A stretch of DNA of 14,653 bases, taken from the NCBI GenBank assembly GCA_038884575.1, contig JAWABQ010000017.1, forward strand, positions 1 to 14,653. The letters are read 5' to 3'. The translations under genes and the position numbers were made by a program. The stretch comes from JAWAAW01 sp038884575 (lineage in GTDB: Archaea > Nanobdellota > Nanobdellia > Woesearchaeales > ARS49). The first letter of the stretch is position 1. Each line of letters starts with the position of its first letter. A model generated the notes under the pieces. It saw only the letters and a list, made by a program, of their open reading frames with translations. It had not been told where the DNA came from and did not search any database. Positions 6,125 to 13,674 of the stretch are shown in pieces.

Positions 6125-7044
6125 TTGGCTAATTCCTCATCAATGACTTTTTCAAATGCAGCCATTGGCCTTGGCCCGACTATTGTGTGGTTGTTAATAA
6201 AGAATGTGGGCGTTCCCTGAATTTTTGCCTTGATGCCGTCCTCAAAGTCTTTCATTACTTCTTTCTGGTATTTTCTCGTGTCAAGGCATTCGCTGAATTT
6301 TTTTTCGTCAAGCCCGAGTTCTCCGGCAATGTCCTTCAGCAGGGCAATGTTTGTTTCTGCTGCCCCGCATGTTGCGCCGTTGCCAAGGAGTTTGTCGTGG
6401 TATTCCCAGAACTTGTTTTGCTCTCCTGCACAGTTTGCTGCCTCTGCGTGGAGGTCTGCGCGCGCATGAGTTTCACCAAGCGGGAAGTCGCGGTAGACAA
6501 AGCGCACTTTTTCGCCGTATTTTTCAAGCACTTTCTTTATTATGGGCTCTGCCTCCTGGGTGTGCGGGCACATGTAGCACCCGAATTCTATGATTGTCAC
6601 TTTTGCATTTTCCGGCCCTTTTGCAGGGTCATCGTCAGCAGTCGGGGGGATGAACGGCCCTTCGTATTTTACTGACACCCCTGAGATTGTCTCGTCAAAT
6701 GCGCCGAAGGGGCAGAATGCTGTTGATTCAGGGCCGTAGCAGTTGCCATACCTGTAATAATTGTATCCGCCATAAACAGTGTAAGCAAGGCTGGCAATGG
6801 TCAGTATCACAAGAATCCAGGAGAGAAGCTCAAAGTACCTGAATGTTATTGCCGCGAGCATTGGGCTGTGGCGCATTATTTTGCCGACAACGTGCGCCTT
6901 TATGCGCTGGTCCAGTGCAGTGTCGCAGGGGCGTAAAGTGATTCTCCTGAACACGCACTCAAATGCCTCCTTTGCAAGGGGGCGGTAGCTTACTGAGAAT
7001 ATTGCAAGAAAAGCAAAAACAAAAAAGGCAATTATGCAAATCAT
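6121..7044 (-). CDS. Membrane-anchored DsbA-family thiol oxidoreductase
   Basis: 307 aa. A hydrophobic N-terminal helix (residues 2-18) and a second one (about 72-91) flank a basic segment with C30 and C40 (CVFRRITLRPC). C102 and C111 lie just after the second helix. The thioredoxin-like domain starts near 145: the active site is C156-Y-M-C159, an inserted helical region follows, and the cis-proline loop is GTPTFFINN (P279). This is the DsbA/DsbG-like plan that oxidises or isomerises disulfides of exported proteins, with the domain expected outside the membrane. The function of the N-terminal 100 residues is not clear to me. The start is 2 nt after the stop of the next DsbA gene, and the stop overlaps sufS. 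Confidence 0.88.
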   Translation of the reverse strand: MICIIAFFVFAFLAIFSVSYRPLAKEAFECVFRRITLRPCDTALDQRIKAHVVGKIMRHSPMLAAITFRYFELLSWILVILTIASLAYTVYGGYNYYRYGNCYGPESTAFCPFGAFDETISGVSVKYEGPFIPPTADDDPAKGPENAKVTIIEFGCYMCPHTQEAEPIIKKVLEKYGEKVRFVYRDFPLGETHARADLHAEAANCAGEQNKFWEYHDKLLGNGATCGAAETNIALLKDIAGELGLDEKKFSECLDTRKYQKEVMKDFEDGIKAKIQGTPTFFINNHTIVGPRPMAAFEKVIDEELAK

Positions 7045-7046
7045 GT

Positions 7047-7676
7047 TCAGGATTCTGCCAGCTTCTTGTCTATTACTTCCTTGAACTTGTCAAGCGGCTG
7101 TGCGCCTGAGATGTGTTCGCCGTTGATGATGAAGCCTGGAGTGCCCTGTATTCCTGAGGCTGTCCCGTCTTGGAAGTCCCTGTCAACTTCTGCCTTCATT
7201 TCCCCGTTGTCAAGGCACGCGTCAAACTTTGCCTGGTCAAGCCCGAGCTGTCCTGCGTATGACTTCAGGTCCTCAATTCTCAGGGCATTTTGCTTGCTGA
7301 ACATCATGTCGTGCATTTCCCAGAACTTGCCCTGCACATTTGCGCACTCGCCTGCCTCTGCCGCCTTTTGCGCAAACTGGTGGAAGCTCAATGGGAAGTT
7401 CCTGAATGTTATCTGTATTTTGTCGCCATAAGCCTCTGCTATCTGGTGAACTGTTGGCACAACCCTTGAGCAGTACGGGCACTGGAAGTCAGAATACACA
7501 ATCATCTTTACTTTTGCATCATCAGGCCCTATCACAGGGTCTGCGCCTGCCTTTGAAACGCCTGAAACAGGCTTCCCGCCAGTTGCGCCCGGACCCTGCC
7601 AGACAGTGCCAAGCCAAAAGCTTGCAAGAATAACCGCAACTACAAGAACTGCAGTCAATATTTTTGATTTGAGCAT
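7047..7676 (-). CDS. Secreted or anchored DsbA-family thioredoxin-like protein
   Basis: 209 aa. Residues 5-24 form a signal or anchor helix, followed by a Gly/Ser/Pro linker to about 45. The catalytic site is C66-P-Y-C69 in YSDFQCPYCS, and the cis-proline loop is GTPGFIING (P180). The fold and length match archaeal DsbA-like proteins that introduce disulfides in exported proteins. CPYC is a different redox dipeptide from the CYMC of its operon partner, suggesting the two are not redundant. The start at 7676 has a GGGGTGA site 7 nt upstream and a TATA box at 7723-7732. It is the first gene of the dsbA-dsbA-sufS operon. Confidence 0.9.
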   Translation of the reverse strand: MLKSKILTAVLVVAVILASFWLGTVWQGPGATGGKPVSGVSKAGADPVIGPDDAKVKMIVYSDFQCPYCSRVVPTVHQIAEAYGDKIQITFRNFPLSFHQFAQKAAEAGECANVQGKFWEMHDMMFSKQNALRIEDLKSYAGQLGLDQAKFDACLDNGEMKAEVDRDFQDGTASGIQGTPGFIINGEHISGAQPLDKFKEVIDKKLAES

Positions 7677-7683
7677 TGTTTTT

Positions 7684-7690
7684 TCACCCC
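7684..7690 (-). promoter_or_regulatory. Shine-Dalgarno site of the first DsbA gene
   Basis: GGGGTGA on the minus strand, 7 nt before the ATG at 7676, identical to the LSm site. It supports the chosen start. Confidence 0.65.
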
Positions 7691-7722
7691 AACACGATTA
7701 TGCTGTGAAATCCTTGACGGCA

Positions 7723-7732
7723 GTATATAAAG
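7723..7732 (-). promoter_or_regulatory. TATA box of the dsbA-dsbA-sufS operon
   Basis: CTTTATATAC on the minus strand predicts transcription from about 7700 and a leader of about 25 nt. I see no further promoter inside the operon. Confidence 0.65.
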
Positions 7733-7774
7733 TTTGTGAAAAAGAACAGCACCCTGCAGCCGCAGCGGACTAAG

Positions 7775-7784
7775 TTTTATATAA
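7775..7784 (+). promoter_or_regulatory. TATA box of the 171-aa gene
   Basis: TTTTATATAA is centred 27-28 bp before the ATG at 7807, so that mRNA should be leaderless. It is separate from the divergent operon TATA box about 45 bp away. Confidence 0.65.
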
Positions 7785-7806
7785 CCCTGCGGATTTATCA
7801 AAAGAT

Positions 7807-8322
7807 ATGGTCCCAAAACAAAAGACGCTGGAGGAATTCATAGGGGAGATAGTGATTGACTGCATTGCAAACCTTCCCAGACACCCTGTGCTTGATGTTT
7901 TTTCAAGATGCGTTGACACTGCTGCAGACGGCTCAAAGGGATACAGCATTGAGTTTGCATATTCAGGCCAAAAAAAGCTCGACCACGTGATTTTCATCAG
8001 GCTTGACCCTGGCGAAAAGCCTGACAATTACGCTGCCATAGCTGCAGGCATGCTTGCGCAGTACAACATCACGTGCGGCAAAAATGACAGCAGGCTTTCC
8101 CTGAACCTCGCGCTTGTTGCAAGGAAAAACCTGAGCGCAGGCATTGTTGCAGAACTGCTTGGGATTCCGACTGCAAATGTTGTCAAGGCATACAGGAATT
8201 ATTTTGGCAGGGAGCCTGAAGGCGACTGCATGAGCATCCGCGATGTCTTCAACATTGCCCAGCTGACAGGCATCAGCGATGCCGTGTTCCTGAAGAGCAT
8301 CAAAAATTTCTACAGCACATAA
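7807..8322 (+). CDS. Small protein with two HTH-like segments, 171 aa
   Basis: I do not recognise a named family. Residues 1-90 look like a compact alpha/beta domain (SIEFAYSGQKKLDHVIFIRL), possibly a sensor or dimerisation part. Residues about 100-134 resemble a helix-turn-helix (KNLSAGIVAELLGIPTANVV), and a second helical unit at 142-170 (MSIRDVFNIAQLTGISDAVF) has the same spacing. No enzyme motif is seen. It could be a regulator of the divergent redox operon, only 130 bp away, but that is inference. The start is fixed by the TATA box at the leaderless distance. The other HTH protein at 3851 also carries several HTH units, but I see no clear sequence similarity. Confidence 0.68.
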   Translation: MVPKQKTLEEFIGEIVIDCIANLPRHPVLDVFSRCVDTAADGSKGYSIEFAYSGQKKLDHVIFIRLDPGEKPDNYAAIAAGMLAQYNITCGKNDSRLSLNLALVARKNLSAGIVAELLGIPTANVVKAYRNYFGREPEGDCMSIRDVFNIAQLTGISDAVFLKSIKNFYST

Positions 8323-8360
8323 TCCAGAACTGCCCATCAGGACTTCTTGTTGTTCTTGCC

Positions 8361-8421
8361 GTTAAAACACCAGTTAAATACGCTGCCTGGTTAATACCAC
8401 GTGCTGGTTTAACACAAACCA
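8361..8421. repeat. Cluster of short inverted repeats in the 166-bp gap
   Basis: GTTAAAACACCAG (8361-8373) is an interrupted mirror of CTGGTTTAAC (8404-8413). ACCAG/CTGGT pairs (8369-8373 and 8387-8391) lie inside it. A perfect 6-bp hairpin TGGTTT-AACAC-AAACCA spans 8405-8421. The gap lies between the ends of a plus gene and a minus gene, so a role in transcript ends is possible. I see no T tract, gene or clear RNA family. Confidence 0.35.
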
Positions 8422-8488
8422 TAAGCCTGCTTTGCAGAAACTAAGGGAAGCATAATGCATGAAGCAATGGAATCATACCTAAAGCAGC

Positions 8489-10984
8489 CTAAAGCCTGAC
8501 CCCTTCAAGGAAATATTTCTGTATCGGCTCGCCTTTTTCTATTAATCTTGCCACGCAGCTGCACAATTGTTTGTTGAAAGGATGACCGCACGTGCCGGGC
8601 TTTCTTGGATTGTGGCACGGGCCTTCCTTGCTGTGGGCTTTTTCCCTGGCTTCAAGGAAGGCTTCGCGGTTGAGAAGCTGGTGCTGGATTTTGTAGTTTC
8701 TGATGACGAGCTCATCAATGCCGTGTACGCTGACCTTTGTGTTCGTGAACGGGTCTGTGTCTGTGAAAGGCAGGATTTGGTCTCCTGTGCCGTCATCATA
8801 GACTATGTGGTAGACTGGGAATTTTTGCTCGTCAGGGTCTGCAAAGTGCGGCCTGTTGACCACTATTAGTACTGCGCCTCTTGTGAAATTCCTTGTTGAT
8901 GCCCTTTGCGCGCCGAGCTTGTATAATTCCTCCTGCACCGTGTATGAGGGCTTTTCGTTTGGCGAGCGCTTGTAGTCAAGGATTACAGGGATGTCGTCTT
9001 CCTCTGTGCCGTTTGTCAGCAGTAATAATGCGTCTGCGTGGCCGAAGACAACAATGTTTTCCAGTTCAGAGCTGTCAATGCTGATGTTGTTGAAGCTTGC
9101 CCATAATTCGCGCTCTGTGTACTGCCAGAAGGGGGTGGCTTTTTTTCCGTGGTATTCTTTCCACGGCCGCCATAATGCAAGCCTGTGCCTGGCTGTTCCC
9201 GCAACAGCCCATTTGTGCGGCAAAATCTCTTCCGGCAACTTGGCTTTGTCTATTTTTGAGAGCATTCTTGCAATGTAGCATTCGCTTGAGAATTCCGAGG
9301 GCCTTACTGACCATGTTTTTGGCGTTGAGCATGGAATGATTAACGGCTTTAGCTCATAAGCAGGCAGGTCAATTCCAAGCCTGCAGTATAGCCTTTTGTC
9401 GCCGAGGAAGCGCTGCCAGCTTCTTGTGAGGAAGCCCCCTTTTTCCCTGAGTTTTGAGATGAATGCGTCTTTTTCCTGCAACAGCCTGATGTCTTCCTCT
9501 ATCCACGTGAATGTCCATCCCTGCTCGCAGAGGTCTTCCTGCAGGATTTCCAGTTCTGTTGCCTCGCGCACTTTTCCCTGCTCGTCAAGGTATCTTACTT
9601 TCTTGTTTTTCAATTCCTCGTAGAGCTTTTTTGCCTGTTCCGGGCTTGTTTTGCCGTATTTTTCCTGCAGGATTTCCTCTATGTCTTTTTTTGTGAACCT
9701 GTTTTTTGCAAAGTCATAGGCGCACCCTATTGGTGTTTTGCTGTCTGTTTTTGCCCCGCACCTGTTGTCCTCTTTTTGCGCGTACGGGCACCTGTAGCCC
9801 GCGAGGTCAGGACAGGGCTTTGGAAGGCCGAAGCAGGGAACGTGCTGCCTTGTTGGCGGGAGCGAATGGGTTTTTTCAGGGTGTTTTCCGAGCTTTTCCT
9901 TTTGCCAGCGGTAGAGCTTTCCTTTCAGGCGCCTTATTGCGGGATATGCTGCCGAGCTTAACGTGTTCAGCTTTGCGTTTTTCATTGTTCCTTTTCCGCG
10001 CAATGGCTTTGTTTCAGCGTCAGGGTTTCCCCACGCGTCTACAGGTATGCTGAGGATTTTTGCAGCAGACATGATTATTCCGAGCTCCACAGATGTCCTT
10101 GGGCCGTAATACACTATCTTGTCCAGCTTCAGCTCGTCGCAGACTGTTGCGTATGCTGTTGCCATCAATTGCCTGTTGTACGCGCATGCCTTTTCGAGCA
10201 GCGGGTCTATGTTTTCGCCTTTTGTCAGCGTTGCCAAGTCCCTGTCAGAGCCGAACAGGCGGACAAGGTCCTCGCGGTCTTTTCTTGGCAGTGAGAAGCC
10301 CCTGCGGAGCTTGTCTGTTTTTTTTGCCAATGCCTTTCCTTGCGCTTCTTTTGCTATGCTGCTGTCAAAGATTCCAAGCGAGTACTGGAGTATTCCCTGC
10401 CTGAATTCATTGCTTAGCGGGTCTCTTTCAGTGTTTCCGAGCGGGAACATGTGTAATTCCTTTGTGTCTTCTGCAGTGCGCTGTATTACGTCGTCCAATG
10501 AATGGACAAGCTTGTTGTCAGGCGTTGCATGGAACGGCAGGACAACCGGCGAGACCTGGATGAAGTGCACGTCATCATGCATATCCCAGCCGTATTCGAT
10601 TGTCAATTCCCTTATTCCCAAGAGTATTTCTTCTGTGAGCCTGTTTCTTTCGCAGGCATAATCAACGCAGATGTATTTCGGGTTGCTTATTGCGTTGTCT
10701 ATCGTGACTCCTGGCAGGAATATCACTTTTTTCCCTGCCAGTTTTTTCAGTTCTGGCTTGAGGAGCTGGTGGTAAAGGTGGAATGTCCTTACTCCTGCCA
10801 CAATATTGCCTTTTTGCGCCCATTTTTTTGTCTGCCTGTGGATTCTTGAGTACTGCTTTTCCTTTGACGTGAACAATGGGTCGTCTGCAGGGAACAACGG
10901 TCTTAGCGTGTAGTATAGTCTTGCGTGCTTTGAGGGGTCTGAGAATCTCCTTATTGTCGGCGTGTACCACGAAACAACTGACAT
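8489..10984 (-). CDS. 831-aa protein with C-terminal Fe-S-type PD-(D/E)XK nuclease domain
   Basis: Residues 1-370 are an N-terminal region I do not recognise. It includes an alpha/beta part with GKKVIFLPGVTIDNA and, at 289-318, VYYGPRTSVELGIIMSAAKI then LSIPVDAW, faintly like nucleoside-deoxyribosyltransferase-type folds (weak). Residues 384-421 hold five Cys (C384, C391, C399, C409, C421), probably a metal site. A charged helical segment spans 430-515. The nuclease starts near 560: RPSEFSSECY (C569), H600 in GTARH, D651 in GHADALLLL, D670-Y-K672 in VILDYKRS, and Q684/Y688. C790, C799, C808 and C810 follow, so one Cys before and several after the catalytic core match the 4Fe-4S plan of Cas4/AddB-like nucleases. 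The gene diverges from the polymerase-like gene across a symmetric promoter. Confidence 0.82.
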   Translation of the reverse strand: MSVVSWYTPTIRRFSDPSKHARLYYTLRPLFPADDPLFTSKEKQYSRIHRQTKKWAQKGNIVAGVRTFHLYHQLLKPELKKLAGKKVIFLPGVTIDNAISNPKYICVDYACERNRLTEEILLGIRELTIEYGWDMHDDVHFIQVSPVVLPFHATPDNKLVHSLDDVIQRTAEDTKELHMFPLGNTERDPLSNEFRQGILQYSLGIFDSSIAKEAQGKALAKKTDKLRRGFSLPRKDREDLVRLFGSDRDLATLTKGENIDPLLEKACAYNRQLMATAYATVCDELKLDKIVYYGPRTSVELGIIMSAAKILSIPVDAWGNPDAETKPLRGKGTMKNAKLNTLSSAAYPAIRRLKGKLYRWQKEKLGKHPEKTHSLPPTRQHVPCFGLPKPCPDLAGYRCPYAQKEDNRCGAKTDSKTPIGCAYDFAKNRFTKKDIEEILQEKYGKTSPEQAKKLYEELKNKKVRYLDEQGKVREATELEILQEDLCEQGWTFTWIEEDIRLLQEKDAFISKLREKGGFLTRSWQRFLGDKRLYCRLGIDLPAYELKPLIIPCSTPKTWSVRPSEFSSECYIARMLSKIDKAKLPEEILPHKWAVAGTARHRLALWRPWKEYHGKKATPFWQYTERELWASFNNISIDSSELENIVVFGHADALLLLTNGTEEDDIPVILDYKRSPNEKPSYTVQEELYKLGAQRASTRNFTRGAVLIVVNRPHFADPDEQKFPVYHIVYDDGTGDQILPFTDTDPFTNTKVSVHGIDELVIRNYKIQHQLLNREAFLEAREKAHSKEGPCHNPRKPGTCGHPFNKQLCSCVARLIEKGEPIQKYFLEGVRL

Positions 10985-10998
10985 AATACAGGGTGTGC

Positions 10999-11018
10999 GC
11001 AGTTATTTAAATCACTGC
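10999..11018. promoter_or_regulatory. Symmetric bidirectional promoter of the nuclease and polymerase-like genes
   Basis: GCAGTTATTTAAATCACTGC is a 20-bp palindrome with a single mismatched pair around the core ATTTAAAT. Its centre is at 11008.5. The minus ATG (10984) and the plus ATG (11033) are each 24.5 bp away. The core can serve as a TATA box in both directions and the GCAGT arms lie where BRE elements would be. Both mRNAs should be leaderless or nearly so. Other leaderless genes here show about 27-29 bp, so the TATA usage may be slightly offset. The same palindrome could instead be, or also be, a repressor site. Confidence 0.65.
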
Positions 11019-11032
11019 TGTTTTCCCCGTGC

Positions 11033-13666
11033 ATGAAGTTGTGGGTTGTGGGTGCAAGGGGTGTTAAGTGGCACAAGGAGGATTATGCAGAGCTTTATTT
11101 GCGCGGTTTTGACAATGTTTCTTACGGTCCTGTGTGCATTCCTGCAGGCCAGTTTTATGTTTCTCGCAGGCCCTGCAGGCTTGAGGATGCTGAGGTTTTG
11201 CGCGCAAGGCTTGTTTCTAGCATTCCGGGCTGCAGTGTTTACATCCAGAAGTACGGCGCTTACAAGCATGTCGTGTGGCTGAAGACGGGCAGGGCTGCTG
11301 AGCACGAGCACGTGTGGCGCGAGTTTTCGCCCTTGATGGAAAAGGTCGGTGTTTCCGAGAGATTGACACGGCTTGGATGGCCTTCCCCTGTGATTGAATG
11401 CACTCCTGAGCTTGAGGAAATTTTGAAGCTTCAGCGCAAAGTGCATGATTCGCTTGGCGCTTTGTGGGCTGAAAAGATTGTTCCGCTTATTGTTCAGGGC
11501 GCAAGGCTTGATGACTGCGTGCGCTGGCTCAGGGAGCGGGATTTTAAGGCTGTTTTGCGTTATTCGCGCGACAGGAAGGGCTTGCTTGAAAAGCTTGCTT
11601 CTGGCTTTTCTGCTGATTTTTCACAGCTTGATTCTGCACTCAGCGCTCTTGAGTCAAAATGCGTTTCTGAGCGCGCTTTTGCTGAGTCTGGCAATGATTC
11701 CCTGAACACACCCATTTATCTGAATGATGTTTTGAAGCCAAGGCATGCTTTTGCTTCTGAGTCTGCAGAGGTCCGGAAGAGTTTGCTTGGCAGCGCTGCT
11801 GTTTTTGATTTTGAAATGATGCACTGGTGGACTGACAATCCGACAATATTTTCTGTTTCTCTTGTGAGCGATTCTTTGGGCGACGTGATTTACGGCCTGT
11901 TTCCTTCTGATAATGATTCTGTTTCTGCAATGGGAAGGACTTCAAAATACGTCTGCGTTGGAAGCGAGGCAGAGCTTCTTGCGCTGACTGCCTCGTACTT
12001 GCGCAAATCAGGGCTGCGCATCACGCAGAACGGGCTTGGGTATGATTACGGTGTTGCTGACAGGATTCCTGGAAGGTTTTTGATTGGGTGTGACAATTCG
12101 CCGCCTTTGTCTGTCGCTTTTAGGAGGGGCCTGCTTGATGAGCACGGCAGGAAGGCAAGCCGTGATGCTGTTGATTTTGACATGGCATGGTTTGGAAGGG
12201 CTTATTTGCGCTGGCTTGTGAGCGACTGCACCCTTGAAAGTTTGGCAGGGCTTGGCGACATTTATTTCGGCACAAACGTCGGCTTCCAGAAGATTATTTC
12301 TTATGATGAGCAGGCAGACCTTGTTGAGAAGGCCTCTGCTGGCGACAAAGGCGCAATGGGCAGGCTTAACTTGTACAATCATTGCGACAGTGTTGCCGAG
12401 CACACTGCAGGCATGAAGTTTGTCACGATTCCAATGGGCATTGCAGAATCCCTTGGCATCACTTATTTTGACGCTTTCCACGAGACTCCAAAAAACATTG
12501 CCCTGATTGCCGGCGACAGGCAGAACTGGAACGTGCTCAATCTGCCGCGGGACAGCAGGAATTACAGGGAATGGTTTGCAGACCAGCAGAAAAGGGGCTT
12601 TTTTGTCCTGAAGGACATGCTTGATTCCCTGCACTGGGATTTCAAAAGAGGCAATGTTGAGGACGTGCTTGTGGCGTATTACCCCTTATGGGCTCATGCG
12701 CGCAAGTTTGTTTCGCACAGGGCAGGAAAGCTTGAGGACCTGGCCCTTAATTCAGGGAATCCGCTTGAGGCTTTTGCGTACTATCAGGTTCTTGACGGCT
12801 TTGTGCATGAACTGATTGCTGACACCCGCATTGGCACCCCTGACAGCGTTTTTCTTGGCAAGTATGGCGCGCACAAAAGCGAGGTTCTTGCTGCCCAGAA
12901 CGGCCTTAAGGAACTGCTTGAAAAAGCGTTTTCCGGCTGCACTGTCGTGAACCGGTATCATAACTTGTTCTTTGTCAGGGGCATTGGTGTTTCAGAGGCA
13001 TGGAAGCGCGGTCTTGTCCCACTCGGCGTTTCTTCAAAAGCGATTAATGTTGACAGGGGCGAGATCGTGCACTGCATGAACAATGTTGTCTTGAGCACTG
13101 GCATTTCCATTCCAAGCAGGAAAAGAAGGGCACAGCATCCCGGAAGCAACAGCAAATGCGCCTTGGGAATAATGGCAGTGCGTGATTTTGTTGAAAAATA
13201 TTTTTCCGAAGGGCTTGATTCAGCGCTTTCCTTTGCGCACGACCTTGCTGCTGGCATTAGGGATTTGCCTCCTGAACTGCTTGCTTTCAGGGTTAGCCTT
13301 AATGAACCGCTTGAGGACATGGGTGTTGAGCAGCAGCAGCAACGCAGGGCTCTTGTTGCTGAAAAGTATTGGCTAAAGCCCGGAGAAAGCATAATTGTTG
13401 GAATGTCAAAAAAGGATGGTGTTGGTGATTTTGAGCAGTATGACCCTGCTGCAAGGGCTTACATGCATGACTTTGTTCCTGACTATGATGCCTATCTTGA
13501 CGAGAACTTCGGCAGGGTGCGCAAAACAAATGATGACGGGAAAACCTCAAAGCGCGAATCAACCTTATTCAGGATATGCAAGGCGCTTGTCATCCCTGAA
13601 AGGTCTCCATCAAAAAACACAGCACTTGAAATGTATTTGACAGGAAGAAGCAAGAGGTTGGAATAG
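11033..13666 (+). CDS. B-family DNA polymerase homologue, exonuclease intact, polymerase site apparently dead
   Basis: 877 aa. Residues 1-250 are a divergent N-terminal part. The 3'-5' exonuclease domain has Exo I D259-F-E261, Exo II N333...Y337-D338 in TQNGLGYDYG, and Exo III Y448-x3-D452. The polymerase region is recognisable but altered: at the motif A position DVLVAYYPLWAHAR keeps YP (550-551) while the catalytic Asp is displaced or lost; no KxxxNSxYG motif B is seen; and at motif C, NRYHNLFFV (640-648) replaces YGDTDSLFV, losing both Asp. The thumb-like C-terminus (CALGIMAVRDFVEKYF, NEPLED, YWLKPGESI, EQYDP, YLDENFGRV) follows the PolB pattern. A plausible role is an exonuclease or DNA-binding partner rather than a polymerase. 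Inactivated archaeal PolB proteins are a known class. It probably shares its promoter with the 831-aa nuclease gene. Confidence 0.82.
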   Translation: MKLWVVGARGVKWHKEDYAELYLRGFDNVSYGPVCIPAGQFYVSRRPCRLEDAEVLRARLVSSIPGCSVYIQKYGAYKHVVWLKTGRAAEHEHVWREFSPLMEKVGVSERLTRLGWPSPVIECTPELEEILKLQRKVHDSLGALWAEKIVPLIVQGARLDDCVRWLRERDFKAVLRYSRDRKGLLEKLASGFSADFSQLDSALSALESKCVSERAFAESGNDSLNTPIYLNDVLKPRHAFASESAEVRKSLLGSAAVFDFEMMHWWTDNPTIFSVSLVSDSLGDVIYGLFPSDNDSVSAMGRTSKYVCVGSEAELLALTASYLRKSGLRITQNGLGYDYGVADRIPGRFLIGCDNSPPLSVAFRRGLLDEHGRKASRDAVDFDMAWFGRAYLRWLVSDCTLESLAGLGDIYFGTNVGFQKIISYDEQADLVEKASAGDKGAMGRLNLYNHCDSVAEHTAGMKFVTIPMGIAESLGITYFDAFHETPKNIALIAGDRQNWNVLNLPRDSRNYREWFADQQKRGFFVLKDMLDSLHWDFKRGNVEDVLVAYYPLWAHARKFVSHRAGKLEDLALNSGNPLEAFAYYQVLDGFVHELIADTRIGTPDSVFLGKYGAHKSEVLAAQNGLKELLEKAFSGCTVVNRYHNLFFVRGIGVSEAWKRGLVPLGVSSKAINVDRGEIVHCMNNVVLSTGISIPSRKRRAQHPGSNSKCALGIMAVRDFVEKYFSEGLDSALSFAHDLAAGIRDLPPELLAFRVSLNEPLEDMGVEQQQQRRALVAEKYWLKPGESIIVGMSKKDGVGDFEQYDPAARAYMHDFVPDYDAYLDENFGRVRKTNDDGKTSKRESTLFRICKALVIPERSPSKNTALEMYLTGRSKRLE

Positions 13667-13674
13667 GCCTGCGC

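Noticed and set aside
8323..8488. C/D-box guide RNA or other small RNA gene in the gap
   Set aside because: I found no RTGATGA C box with a matching CTGA D box at suitable spacing and no TATA box at a useful distance; only short inverted repeats are seen.
12008..12634. Minus-strand 208-codon frame inside the polymerase-like gene
   Set aside because: It lies opposite the Exo II to Exo III region, which is strongly coding on the plus strand; it has no recognisable domain.
11033..13666. Active replicative PolB
   Set aside because: The motif C position reads Y-H-N instead of D-T-D, and motifs A and B are degraded, so calling it a functional polymerase is not supported.
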